This document shows, one piece after another, positions 10,268-21,902 of a stretch of 64,000 nt of DNA (its first letter is position 1; every line of letters begins with the position of its first letter). Source of the stretch: Mesostigma viride. Its lineage: Eukaryota; Streptophyta; Mesostigmatophyceae; Mesostigmatales; Mesostigmataceae. The stretch is taken from NCBI GenBank assembly GCA_009746045.1, contig RPFO01000648.1, forward strand, positions 124,001 through 188,000, read 5' to 3'. The translations under genes were made by a program, and so were the position numbers. The notes beneath the pieces are model-generated. The model saw only the letters and a program-made list of their open reading frames with translations. It was not told where the DNA came from and did not search any database.

Positions 10268-10723
10268 AGTTGGAATGAGATGAATGCGAGAGACAACTCA
10301 CGAAAGCTGAGAATGATGAGGAAGATTGTATTATAGCAATAATACAATGAACGCAATGAACGCTGAGGGCTCAGGATGGAACTGGGCAAACTCGGGTGCT
10401 GCGGCACTCCCCAGTGCTACGCCTATATGCCTATGGCAGTGCTCACTGCAGCACCTGCCAGTGGACAACTGTACACTGCAATGCCATGCGACCACGTCAC
10501 TAGCAACCAGCTACACTCGGCCCGTCAGACCCGGATAACCCGGATCTGGCGGGTCGAGCTAGAGCCTAGGAACAGTCTGGCACTAACTGCACGTCAGTCC
10601 ACATGACACCGCAGTACCGTACGACCTGCCGTACAGTACTAAGGTGTCCCGCTCAGCCGCGGTAGGCAATACGCGGTGCGCAGGCCGGAAATCCGTGTGT
10701 CAGCCTAAGCATCTCATCTAACT
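10268..10723 (-). repeat. 5' LTR of the Copia element (right copy)
   Basis: Direct repeat of 2270-2726. For a minus-strand element this is the promoter-bearing 5' LTR. Its outer edge is followed by CTGCC (10724-10728), the right target duplicate. Confidence 0.85.
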
Positions 10724-10728
10724 CTGCC
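10724..10728. repeat. Right target-site duplication CTGCC
   Basis: Matches 2265-2269 exactly and marks the right border of the Copia insertion. Confidence 0.8.
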
Positions 10729-12743
10729 CACTTGCGGCAGTGAGAGAAGCTAGGGCGCCCTGAGTCCCTCCTTCTCGCTGTGTACATAGGGTTGAAGGTT
10801 CCTTTACTCTGTATTGGCACCCGCGTGACGCCGGTCACGTGCTTAAGGGGAGGGTCCCATGGAAATGTATCAAAACTGAAGCCCCCTAATAACTACAGAA
10901 TGCAACTGACAACCACTGAATGATGTTTGGGGACCATAAACATGATGTTTGGGCATGCATACCACCACTTGTTGGGGGTACTACCCCCAGCCATACACCG
11001 GCTATGTGCTAAAAATAGAAAAAAAAAGCTGTCCGGGGCACATCTTGCCCAGAACAGTGGGAGAACCAGTTGCATGAAAAAAGCACAACCCATATAAAAA
11101 TGTTATGGGACATGGTTTCTACCTAGTTGGATCGACAAAATCAGCACATCCCTATGAGTTATTAATTTTTGGGCCAAAAATACGCTTTTTTAGGCGGGGC
11201 GTCCCCATACACACTCATAACACATCAATTAGGCCTGAAAAGCACAAGTCAAATTCTGTCATGACCATAGAAGGCACTGTCAAAGTTTGGTGGCATTCTG
11301 AGCTCAGCTGTAGCAGTTATTAATTTTGGCAGTTGGCCACCTGTGCAGACGCTAAGGAAGGCATTAGTGAGTATTAAGGCACACTAACACTTCTTATGCC
11401 ATCCAAAAGGCTCCTGACCATGCCCAATTCGACCACAATGTACAAGGAGGTGGCTGGGCACGTCATGTGCCCTTGCCTCACCTCGACACGGGCAACCTGT
11501 TGCGTGTGTGCACAACAATGAGGCAGATAGCTCTACATGCCTAGCCAACACTTCTAAAGCATATTCCAGGTTTATGGTGTGGGCATCATCCCAAAACCAA
11601 GCTCATACACACCCTAGAAAGCCATATCCACTAATTGCCCAACAAGGGTAACAACAGACAGTCCACAGAGAAAGCAGAATTATCATACATGCTGCTTGCC
11701 AAGGCTTCTTACCATGGTTACCTCATGCCTTGCTAGCATATGAATTAGGGCTCTCCCATTTTAGTGGGAGAAAGGCCAACAAGACAACGATAACCCTTAC
11801 CTACGTGCAGTTCCACCCATGCAGTATGCCCCTCAGAAAAACCACTGCCGCCTTTCTTTCCAGCGCAATTGTTTGCCAAGAAACAAACTCAAGCTTGTGA
11901 GCCTCTAACCACAATGAAGCCTCTGCTAAGAAAGGCCGCGTCAATATTCACGCAAAACTGAGTGCTGTTAGCTTAATCTCCTTCCAAGAAACCACTCAGC
12001 AAATCCCTGACAACTTGACGATATGCCACGGTTACGCTTTGACACGTCCCAGCCATGCAACGTACATAAAAACCACTGAAAGGTGCCAGGAATCTGGCGA
12101 TGCGCAGCACGGAATGGCATTATACCTGGCGCTAACTGCACGGAAAGAAGCCGAAAACTTGCGTTGATAACCCATAAAGGAAGCGAAACATTCATAGGGT
12201 CACGTTGATCACACGATCGTACCATTATACCGGAATTGTCCTTCGCCCAGCGGCGCAAGAAAGAACAACCTTCCATGGAATAATAAGACGCGCATCCCGC
12301 GAGCCTGGAGAGTGTCTTACCGATCATGACGGAAATCTTGCCGAAACCCAGCAAACTTTTTAAAGCTTTACCAATAACAATTTAAACGCATCCTTGACGC
12401 TAGGTAAAGCCCATAAAACCTGACAATCACCGCCGCCAGCGTGCATTCTAATTTATTCCTCTCGACGAAAACATCAGATTGGACCCCCGTGGCGATGGTC
12501 ATCAATAAAATCATCGACACTGCAAAAAACGCGAACTCCGCTACGAAGTAGTATCATTTACTCATCGTCTCAGATTCGCTCAGTTTCTCTGCATTCCGCG
12601 AGCTATCTTTTTCTACTCTGCCTGAAAGCACGTCGCCATGGCCAGCTCCGGTAGGGGTGCGCGCACCGTGCACCACTTTTTCACGGTACGGACGGGTACC
12701 GCGAATTTTTCGGCGCCAAAATATTCGCGCCGGGACCGTCCCC
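10729..12743. other. About 2 kb without a recognisable gene
   Basis: Short open frames occur (for example 11968-12354 minus, 128 codons) but none has a recognisable motif, splice context or repeat partner in the window. Composition is more AT-rich than the elements on either side. This may be ordinary intergenic DNA or an old, decayed element. Confidence 0.4.
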
Positions 12744-12747
12744 TTAA

Positions 12748-14570
12748 CCCATGGTCCGCTAGGCCTTTTTTGGCACTTTTTGACCCCTGAAAATGAAAAA
12801 AATCATAACTCATAGACTACAACTCCAAATACCCTCAACCCAGGTGCCAGGAATATCTACACTTTAAGGGCTTTCAGAATACACCCTCCGCATTGGAAGT
12901 TTGTTATTATGGGTCAATTTTTGCCGTATTTGCATTACGAATAACCCTGGATTGTTTGTTGGGGAGCCAGTTAGAGTCCCGGGTTTTTATTATTTAATTA
13001 AAACCTTTTGTTTGTTTGTTTGTCCTACAGCCGTTCAAGGCACATGGGTACTTATTTAATTAATAAATTTCTTTTGTTTGTTTGGTAGATATCGTACACG
13101 CCGTCCCCAATTCGGCCGGCAATCCGGCCCGGCGGCCCCCCTTCGGCGGCCATAGGCTAGAGTCAGTGGAGGTCAGTGATACCCAGAGCCCACATGAGTT
13201 AATTAATTAATTTTGTTTGTTTGTTTGTTGAGTCCAGTCCTCAGCCCCCGGAGTTAATTAATTAATTTTCTTTTGTTTTTTTTATGGTTTTCAGCCAGAA
13301 CATTTTCCAGAAGCTAATTATTTAGTTAAAACTTCCAATGCGGGCGGTGTATGCAATAACATCTTGAGTCCAGCAAGTAGTTTGGAAGATATTAGCTGTC
13401 AAAGTTGTCTAAAAGACGGTCTTTTTCAGGCAAGAAAAAGTGAACCTACCCCTATAATCCAGGGCAGGGTTTCAAACATCATTTATGATTGGATAATTTC
13501 AATTGATAGTCCAGGGGTCCCCAACCGAGGGGGGTGCACTCAGAAATGCATTCTGACCATGGCACCACGCTCATATTGACACATGGGTATGCGTCAATAC
13601 GCGCTTGTAAACAGGTCTTTATGGCATGCAACACAAATATGCAGTATAACAAGCAACAAAAGACAGCCAAAAGTGCTGGAATACAAACACGTTGCCTACC
13701 TGCACTAACGGAATGATATACTCCAAAGACATGCCACAAACTGGGCACTTTCAGGGCTAATACCACCCTCTACAGCAGGTATGGAAGCTTGATGAACGGT
13801 ACACTAATAAACTCGTGAAATGTAATGGATGGAAGACGTATTCCGCTGCAAACAACACGCAAAAACGTGGCCGTACCTGGCTCGATCACGACCTTTCCGG
13901 ATTCTGCTGGCCGGGACCCTCATATCTCACACATACTAATGCTATACAGGCATAGGCCGCCATATCCGCATCATGCATGCATCTGCCATGATTACCGTGT
14001 TGATGTTCCGTGCATAGATGGCCTATAAACGCATCCGCAAGCCCAGGAAATGGTGCAGCGGATGTCCCGTAATAAACAGGATGCTCGGGCTGGCGCAGAC
14101 AGCCCGGCCATAAGGAGAAAATCGAAAGACGATACGCTATGGCCCATCTGGCACTGACGACCAAGACGGCAGTATTTTCCCACCTGTATTTTCCCAATCC
14201 TGAAAATCTGGCCATGCCTGACTTACGAAAATCACGCATCACCATTCTGAGCAACATTCTGAACCGTTTGTAGCCGCGAGACGCAAAATTTCCTTGCTAA
14301 CGGCACGTTGGCAGCCATATCTCGTTACGCGCGCGCGCGTGGGGTGAAAATTTCCCGCCAAAGTCACGTGATAATTTCCTTTCCTGGGCTATATTTTACA
14401 GGCTATGGCGAATTACCCCCCCAACCCTATACTTTTTCTGAATGCTCACGAGTTCCTGGACACGTTGGACCACTTGCTGCCGTCACATCTGGCGCGGCGC
14501 TCCCGGAAATTCGCGAAATGTGACGGGTACCAAAACTGGGTGCTGTAGCACCCAGTTTACGGACCATGGG
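12748..14570 (-). mobile_element. Family A TTAA-type DNA transposon, copy 1 (non-autonomous)
   Basis: The left end reads TTAA then CCCATGGTCCGC and the right end reads GGACCATGGG, so the termini are inverted repeats (CCCATRGTCC). The right flank is TCTAAATTAA, a decayed TTAA context. Other copies begin TTAACCCATAGTCCG at 33050, 62705 and 14607. TTAA duplication together with termini starting CCC is the hallmark of the piggyBac superfamily, but no transposase is visible. A hairpin with 12-base arms (CTGGGTGCT...) sits next to the right end. A 466-bp MITE is nested inside. Confidence 0.65.
12883..13349. mobile_element. Nested MITE with 18-bp inverted termini and TTTG/TTAA runs
   Basis: CACCCTCCGCATTGGAAG at 12883-12900 recurs inverted at 13332-13349 with two mismatches. 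It splits the family A sequence 'cagaatac|atgcaataa', which is continuous at 14735-14755. The interior holds runs of TTTG and TTAA and no coding frame. The duplication is at most two or three bases (TAC/TAT) and does not settle a superfamily. Confidence 0.6.
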
Positions 14571-14610
14571 TCTAAATTAAAATTAATTAATTAGTTAGTT
14601 AATTAGTTAA

Positions 14611-14790
14611 CCCATAGTCCGCTGACCCATTTTTGGCACTTTCATACCCCTGAAAATGAGAAAAATCATAACTCACAGGCCACAACTCCGAATACCCCCA
14701 ACCAAGATGCTAGGAGTATCTACACTTCAAGGGCTAGCTTTCAGAATACGCAATAATACCATGCCTTTATCAAAGCATTTGGATGATAAT
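14611..14790 (-). mobile_element. Family A fragment (one end only)
   Basis: TTAA at 14607-14610 is followed by CCCATAGTCCGC and the conserved 'cataactca...caactcc' block of family A. The sequence leaves the family after about 180 bases. Confidence 0.6.
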
Positions 14791-14799
14791 TAATTATTA

Positions 14800-15383
14800 A
14801 TTAATTAGACTCGTGCTCCCGTTGGGCCGGGGAGTCACGGAGCATTAACCCCGATGGATGGATGGATGGGTGCAAACATTCCTACCGGTCTAATCTATCT
14901 ACGTTGGCTACATACTACATCTATCTAACAGCATTCTAACTACAACATCTATCTAGGCAGCCGCACGCTGCCCTAGGGGGAGCTATCTGGCGTGCCTCCC
15001 GCGGGATTGCACACGCGGGCGCTTCCCCACTGGGGCACTACAATACGCTTCCGCGGACACCTTTTTCAGCGGGGAAAGTGCCCGCGGGCTTCCGGGGCAA
15101 ATTCAGCAAGCGCTGCGGAACTTAGATACTAAAATTTCGTTTTTGGTTCGTACCGTACAGCCAATCATTTTGCGCACGGATCAAATTGTGATCTGGGCAC
15201 TGAACAAGAAAATTTCAGCGGAACGTACGAAACACCAACGCAACTACAGAAAATTTTCAGTGACGAAACTGTAGTACCGTTTACCCAAGCAAAATGTAGT
15301 AGGACTTCGCTAAATTCACGTTCGGAATTTTTCCCCGCAAGATTCCCCCGCAAGATTCCCCCGCACGATTCCCCCCGCTAGGT
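14800..15383. repeat. LINE-tail module and unassigned sequence
   Basis: 14800-14900 holds TTAATTAA runs, CTCGTGCTCCCGTTGGG, and GATG repeats followed by 'gggtgcaaacattcctaccggtctaat'-like sequence. The same module occurs inverted at 23520-23620. The remainder to 15383 has no recognisable gene. Confidence 0.5.
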
Positions 15384-17440
15384 TCAGGCTCCAGTCGATG
15401 CTCGCCAAATGGCGCAAAAAAAGAAACATATGTTAAAATCAACGGTGCGAATCCTCGTTACCGCTCGGGTAACATTCTCACTCATTTCGCGTCTCCTACG
15501 AACCGTATTGTAGTGGGGGGGCTCGTTGTCCTCTATGACCTGGGCCCACTTGGCCTTGTCCATCATCTTCTTCCAAATCACGGAGAGGCCTAGGCCTCCC
15601 ATGTCCTCTACTAGCTGTTCTTTGAAAGTGCGGGCCTTGCGGCGTCTAACATCAGGGGACCGGCCCACGTCAGGAGGTGCCGGCCAGGCTGGGCTGGTCG
15701 CAGTCCTGCGGGGGGGCCACGTGAGGTGTCTACCTGGTTGGTGCGAGCTAGGTGCCCTACTAGCTGCAGGCGGCGTTGCTTAATGGTGCTGGTGATATAG
15801 GGCATGCCCTGGTACAGGTCCTCATTGCGGACATGAGCAGCATAGCCTACTCTGAAAATGGAACGCAGCATGCTGGTGACCGCGCCGTCCAGCTTGCGGG
15901 CCAGGTCGGCGGTGAGGGTCCACGTCTCGGCGCCATACGTGAGAACAGGAAGGACGAGGACCTTGAACAGGTCCTGTTTCTCGATCTTGCCCAGCTAGGG
16001 GCTTGCGCCACAGGGCCCGGTACTGGCGTAAAGCGTGCCAGGCGAGGGAGATGCGATGGTCCACATCAACCTCGCAGCTAGGGAGCAGGCTGCCCAGCAG
16101 CTTAACGCGGTCCCGATACAGGACTCGAGAGCCGTCTAGGAGATAGAGGGGCGGCGCTGAGGTGGTGAGCCCAACCGCCAGGGCCTCTGTCTTCTTGCTG
16201 ACCTCAAGCCCCACTGCACGGGCCTCGAGAGCCAGGCAGTCAAGCCATGTCTGCACGTGCTCAGTGTCCTCGAAGAGGGTGGTGTCGTCTGCGTAGATGA
16301 TGTCTGCTAGCCGAATCTCCGTGTCCGCACCGCCATGCCAGAATTTGTTAGCAACCTGCACTCCTGGTTCCCTGCCCACGATGCGGGCAAATCGCTTGCG
16401 CGCCTGAATCATTACGTATTCGACAACAATAATGAACAGGTAGGGCGACAGCACGCAGCCCTGCCACACACCCTTCTGTAAAGGGCATGGGGGCGTGGTC
16501 CCGTAAGAAGTGCGCACGGAAGTGGTGGACCCTTCATACAGGTTGCGGATGACAGCAATCAGGGGGCGGGGGATCCGGAACAACTCGAGAATGTCCCAAA
16601 GCGCAGGCCAGAAAACCGAATCGAAGGCTTTGATGAAGTCCACCAGCACAAGGTGCAAAGGGGACTCACCAGGCTGAAGGCGTTGCAGTTCCTCCACTAG
16701 TCGGCGAGTAGCGAAGAGTGCCTGTACTGTGTTGCGACCTGAACGGAAGCCGTGCTGAGTCTCGCTGAGGTGACCGTCCAGGGCCGTGCGCAGGCGGTTC
16801 AGGATGAGCCGCATAAGAAGCTTGAGGGGGGCACTTTGAATGCACACCCCTCTGTAGTTGCCGGGGTCGGCAGGCGACCCCTTGTTCTTGTACAGCATCG
16901 TGCGAAAACTGTGTTGCCAGGCCGCTGGAGGTGGTTGCGACGACAGCAGAAGGCGGTTGCAGATGTCCCGGAAGAGCAGCATAACACCTGTGTCCTCGAA
17001 TTCGGCTGCAAGTTTTAAATACAACTGCGGCCGGAATCTCGTCAGAGCCGGTGGCTGAGTCATAACGCAGGCGCTGGACCGCCTCCGTGACCTCGCGAGA
17101 GGTGAAAGGAGGCATGTCAGACGGGTCGCCAAGTGGGCCGACCAGCGGGGGGACTAGGTAGTCCGCCGCTGACCTAGGCGGGGCAGGGGGCCCAGCGGGG
17201 CCGGCCAGGGCGGCCGGGCGGGCGGCAGCGGCTGGGAGCAGGGGTGGGGGCGGCGCAGCTGTCCCCACGACCTCGGCCGTGGCCGTGGCCCAGGTACGAA
17301 GCCGCTTGGCTGGGGCGCCGGGGACGTCGTGGCGGTGGGGCCGGCCGAGGCCGTCCGGGTGCCCGAGGCGCTTGTACCAGAACCAGGCCCCCTTGCCGTC
17401 GTGCTTCTGCTGGCAGCTGCGCAGTTCCTTGACCATCTGC

Positions 17441-18103
17441 TAGGGCTGGCACATCCGGGTCTTTTCTCGACCCGGTCACGAACACGAACACCTGGGAGAG
17501 TACCCGAACACGAACACGAACATGTTCGGTACATTGCCAGGTGACCCGAACACGAACACGAACATGTACTGTTTAGGGTCAAGTGACCCGAACCCGAACC
17601 CGAACATTACCCGAACATTTTACCGAACACGAACAATTTATTAAATAAATTATAATGAGAAACTATACATAGTTTGTTGTCACTTTTCCTTAAATACATG
17701 ATATCCTATTATTAATCATTACGTAATCATTATACCTGAACTAGTCCGGTCGTGCTTAGACAATTCTACAGACTACAACCGTACAACAGCTTTGCTCTTG
17801 CCAGCGTGTCGGCGGACTAAAATCTAAGGCCTTTTCATCAGAGAATCTTTTCCGAGTCGGATCACTGGATGGTACTACAAGGATTCCGCCAGAAATGTTC
17901 GGTACCGGGTCAGAGGCGAACATGTTCGCCCGGTTCCCAGGGTGACCCGAATACGGACACGAACATGTTCTGAAAGTTTCCAGGTGACCCGAACCCGAAC
18001 AGCACATGTTCGGCCGAACATTTTTGCCGACCCGAACACCACACATGTTCGGTATCCGCCCGAACATGTCCGTGTTCGGTATGCGGCGGATGTGCCAGCC
18101 CTA
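17441..18103 (+). mobile_element. hAT-type MITE 1, 8-bp duplication CCATCTGC
   Basis: The element starts TAGGGCTGGCACATCCG and ends with its exact inverse. CCATCTGC flanks it at 17433-17440 and 18104-18111. Eight-base duplications and TAGGG-type termini are typical of hAT transposons. There is no transposase. The arms are filled with repeated CGAACACGAACATG and CCGAACATGTTCGG motifs, which could be subterminal transposase-binding repeats. It interrupts the LINE ORF2 frame; excising it with one duplicate makes the frame continuous (AQQ-MVKEL). Confidence 0.9.
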
Positions 18104-18330
18104 CCATCTGCTGAGCATCTGCCTTCTCAGCCTGCTCGTAGGCGGCCCTCAGAGCTGCTTGCAGCCCAGGTTTGGCGATCGGATCTCTGTTGCGGCGGAG
18201 CATCTGCCTGGCGGCGACCACTGTCGGTGCGTGACGGTGGACAGCAAGCTGCCGGCGCGGAGGCAAGGTGGGAAGGGTGCGGGCCGCCAGGCGATACTTG
18301 GCTGCGACACCACGGAGGATCACTGAAATA

Positions 18331-18984
18331 TAGGGCTGGCACATCCGCCGCATACCGAACACGGACATGTTCGGGCGAATACCGAACATGTGCGGTGTTC
18401 GGGTCGGCAAAAATGTTCGGCCGAACATGTGCTGTTCGGGTTCGGGTCATCTGGAAACTTACAGAACATGTTCGTGTCCGTATTCGGGTCACCCTGGGAA
18501 CCGGGCGAACATGTTCGCCTCTGACCCGGTACCGAACATTTTCTGGCGAAATCCCTGTAGTACCATCCAGTGATCCGACTAGGCAACGCTTCTCTGATGA
18601 AAAAGCGGCCTAGATTAGTCCGCCGACACGCTGGCAAGAGCAAAGCTGTTGTACGGTAGTAGAATTGTCTAAGCACGACCGGACTAGTTTAGGTAATGAT
18701 TACGTAATCATTATTAATTTATTGCGTATTATGAAAAGTGACAACAAACTATGCATAGTGTCTCACTTATTTTAATTTATTTAATGAATTGTTCGTGTTC
18801 GGTAAAATGTTCGGGTATGTTCGGGTTCGGGTTCGGGTCACTTAATCCTAAACAGTACATGTTCGAGTTCGTGTTCGGGTCACCTGGGAATGTACCGAAC
18901 ATGTTCGGGTTCGGGTTCGGGTACTCTCCCCAGGTGTTCGTGTTCGTGTCCGGGTCGAGAAAAGACCCGGATGTGCCAGCCCTA
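18331..18984 (-). mobile_element. hAT-type MITE 2, 8-bp duplication CTGAAATA
   Basis: Same family as MITE 1 but in opposite orientation: its left part matches the right part of MITE 1 inverted. It has the same 17-bp termini and is flanked by CTGAAATA at 18323-18330 and 18985-18992. It breaks the same LINE frame 227 bases from MITE 1. The two copies are of similar length (663 and 654 bp) and closely related, so both moved after the LINE inserted. Confidence 0.9.
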
Positions 18985-19171
18985 CTGAAATATCCCCCGG
19001 CGGCGGAATGGCGTGTAACTGCTGTCGGCTGCCCCTGGCGTCGAATACGGCCAGGAAATCATCCCTGTGCGACATAGCGGCCTGCTCTGCTGCTGACATC
19101 TTGTCGGCATCCTTCAGCACAATCCGGAGCACTTTCAGATCTGGCTGAGGTGCCATTTGGATGATAGCTCT

Positions 19172-20338
19172 AGTCAAAGTTGGCCAAAAGACGATCTTTT
19201 TTCCCCAAGGAAAAGTTTACCCCCCCCTTTTTTCCCAGGGAGGGTAGGGAAGCTCAATACCAACATTGGACAATTTAGTTGGATAGTCCAATGGGGGGTT
19301 CCTTGGGTCAGACCACCCGGATAACCCTTTACCCCTATATAACGTGCTCATATATGTGTGTGGGTTACGCGCGTGAAAACAGCTATCTATGATATGCAAC
19401 ACGATAATGCATTATAGCAAGCTATAAAAGGCTGCCAAAAGTGCTGGAATACAAACACGTTGCCTACCTGCACTAACGGAATGCCATACTCCATAGAAAT
19501 GCCATAAACTGGGCACTTTCAGGGCTAATACCACTCTCTACAACAGGCATGGAAGCTGCAAAGTATGCATGGATAAAATCGTCATATATAATGCATGGGA
19601 GGCGTATTCCGCTGCAAACAACACGCAAATACGTTGTCGTACATAGCTCGTTCATGTCCTGCCCGGATTCCGCTGGCCGGGACCACCATATCTCACACAT
19701 ACCGTTGCTCTATGGGCATAGACAGCCATAGCCGCAACATGCATTCATCCTTTATGATTACCAGGTTGATGTTCCGTTCAAAGATTACCTATAAACGTGT
19801 CCGCATTCCCAGCAAATGCTGCAGCGGACATCCCGTAGCAAACCTGGATGCTTGGGCTGGCGCAGACTGCCCGGCACTGAGGAGAAAATCGACATATGAC
19901 AGGCGATGACTCGTCTGGCACTGGCGACCAAGAAGGCAGTATTTTCCTACCTGTATTTTCCCAATCCTAAAAATCTGGCCATGCCTGACATACAAAAATC
20001 ACGCATCATCATTCTGAGCAACATTCTAAACCGTTTCTAGCCGCGAGACGCAAAATTTCCCTGATAACGGCACGTTGACAGCCATATCTCGCTACGCGCG
20101 CGCGCGAGTGAAAATTTCCCGCCAAAGTCACGTGATCATTTCTCAATGCACGTTGCACTTACCAGGCTATGGCGAATATACCCCCCAAACCTATGCATCA
20201 CCTTCGTCCCTAAGTGTTCCCAGACCCACCGGACAACTTCCCCCCGTCACGGGTGGCGCGGCGCTCCAGGAATTACGTGGTTTATTACGTTAAGTCAAAG
20301 TGCATGCGATCACATGCAGTTTTCGGACTATCTATGGG
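19172..20338 (-). mobile_element. Family A TTAA-type element, copy 2 (truncated)
   Basis: The right end reads CGGACTATCTATGGG followed by TTAA (20339-20342). The body aligns with copy 1 (13400-14570), including the 'cgcgcgcg', 'aaaatttcccgcca' and 'cacgtga' block. The left third, with the 'gaaagcccttgaagtg' block, is missing, so it joins the LINE directly at about 19172. Confidence 0.6.
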
Positions 20339-20509
20339 TTAAGTTAATTAATTAATTAATTAATTAATGGCTGGTTGTGTACCGTGTGTTATAGCGGAGC
20401 ACGTGACTAGGTTAATGGTGGCGCAGCTAGGCAAACATTCTTGGCACATTGGCTGCCATGGCGGCAGTGACTACCAACAATGGATACAAGCTAGGGCTGT
20501 TCAAGCTAT

Positions 20510-21899
20510 TCTAGTCTGCAGGGGGCCGCGTCCACATCTTGTGGTTGATCATCAGGTCCCCGCCCCTCCAGTACACCTTGGGCTTCTGGGGGTCCTGCTT
20601 GTGGCGGAGGTATTCCGGCCACAGGTCGCGTCGCTGCTGCTGCTGAGCGGGGGTCAGGTCGTCGTCCAGCGTCCAGGTGAGGTCGTGCAACCTCTTGGCG
20701 ACGAGAAAGGATCCGCCCCTTGTCCTCAGGGGAGGGGAAGGTGAGCAGGACTGGTGGGGGAGCCGCCTTGTCCCGTGAGTGGGGAAGGCGGCGCCGGCAC
20801 CCGCGCAGTTCTACCTCACCTACCAGGCCCATGAGGGTGAGAAGCTGGTCCTTGAGCTCGTCGGCAAGGGTGGTTGATGACGTCTCACCAGGCTTCTGGG
20901 GGAAACGACGCAGCACCACACGGCACTCGCGGCGAGCGCGGTCGGTGGCCTCCCGTTGTACGGCCTGGCGGTGGTCCTCCAGCTCGATCCTGGCTGGAGC
21001 TTCGTGGCGATGGCGTCAGTGGTTGAGGCGGTCGCTGACCGTTAGCATGTCCGCATAGGAGAGCGGCGGGAGGTCGCCAGCATCCTGCCGGGGTGGCCGG
21101 GGATGCGATGGTGGCCGTCTGCTCCGCTATCTTTGGGACCTGTGTGGCCACTGAGGGCCTCGGTGTGCCAGGGCGGTGATGGCTTCAAGCTTCTTCATGA
21201 GCACGCCGCACTTCCCCTAGCCACCTGGTTGAGGTGGGAGAGGAGTGCAGCATATGTGCCTCGGATGCCTGCGCCGTGGTCTGCAGCGCCGTGAGCTGAG
21301 GTTGGAGCTTGTGGGCGACCTTGTTTTCCATATTGGCCGACCTTGGCCTCCAGCCCTCCACCGTGTTGAGCGCTGTAGTCATCAATGTCATCTTCTCGGC
21401 CAGCGGCCAGGTCACATGCTCCTCCAGCGCTGCTCGGAGGTCGTCCTTGCAGAGGGAGGCAGCCGGTGTGGCTGCCGGCTGCGCAGGCCGGGCTGGGTTG
21501 CGGAGCCCAGCGTCGAGGTACCACGTGCAGTGAGCTTGTAGAAGCTGATGAGGATGGCGAGGCAATGGTTGAATTCTGGCAGGGCGAGGAACTCCACCTT
21601 GTCGGGGCGGGGATGGGCCCATCGGGCCCACGGAGCTTGTGTTCCCGTGCGTAGTAATGCACTATCTCGGTGCATTGTGCGTCGGTCAGTCGCAGCCAGC
21701 CGCTGACCGTAAAGCATGCGTAGTAGTCTAGGTACTGTCGCCATTTGTTTGATTCGTAGCAGAATTTCCTGGGCTCTGCATGGCGAGGCGCTTGGCGATG
21801 GGTTTGCTGGCGGTGGGTAACTTTGCGGGCCCAGTTGACTGGGCAAGGACGATGGCGAGTGGGTTGGGCTGGAAGCCCGGCGGAAAGCTCCTTTTCCAA
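20510..21899 (-). pseudogene. LINE ORF1 relic, second copy
   Basis: N-terminal frames contain YESNKWRQYLDYYACFTVSG and DAQCTEIVHYYAREHKLRG, then with frame changes KVEFLALPEFNHCLAILIS. The middle has ALATQVPKIAEQTATIA-like sequence shared with the plus-strand copy at 1248. The C-terminal frame (20919-20506) begins MVLRRFPQKPGETSSTTLAD and has DKAAPPPVLLTF. After one frame change it reads LTPAQQQQRRDLWPEY and PKVYWRGGDL. This looks like an L1-type ORF1 RNA-binding protein with several frame breaks. It has the same orientation as the ORF2 at 15384-19171 and lies on its 5' side, so both may come from one element whose endonuclease part was replaced. Confidence 0.6.
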
Positions 21900-21902
21900 A
21901 CC

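Larger units (their letters stand above)
2270..10723 (-). mobile_element. Full-length Copia-type LTR retrotransposon
   Basis: Two direct repeats of about 456 bases (2270-2726 and 10268-10723) bracket a minus-strand gag-pol. The flanks carry the same five bases, CTGCC, at 2265-2269 and 10724-10728. Immediately inside the 5' LTR is a TGG-starting primer site. In transcription order the domains are gag (10247-8733), a second gag part with two zinc knuckles (to about 7300), integrase (7175-6363), a retropepsin-like domain (about 6150-5560), RT (about 5495-4395) and RNase H (about 4600-3838). Integrase before RT makes it Copia/Pseudoviridae-like rather than Gypsy. The protease position is unusual. 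The LTRs differ at only about six positions by eye, so insertion was recent, yet pol needs several frame changes. Confidence 0.9.
15384..19171 (-). pseudogene. LINE ORF2 with reverse transcriptase, split by two hAT MITEs
   Basis: Reading leftwards from about 19171, the frame gives LKDADKMSAAEQAAM and, after removal of two MITEs, runs on through GLQAALRAAYEQAEKADAQQ and VKELRSCQQKHDGKGAWFWY into the RT. RT blocks are GNYRGVCIQSAPLKLLMRLI, VLVDFIKAFDSVFW (first catalytic Asp), KGVWQGCVLSPYLFI, IIYADDTTLF (catalytic YADD encoded at 16284-16295) and SKKTEALAVG. Frame changes occur near 17130, 15990 and 15650. The C-terminal frame (15668-15384) carries MGGLGLSVIWKKMMDKAKWA, equivalent to the SVIWRQMVRKDRW tail of the other LINE copies. 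The endonuclease domain is missing; a family A element lies where it should be. The RT would copy the element at a nicked target, but this copy is dead. Confidence 0.85.
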
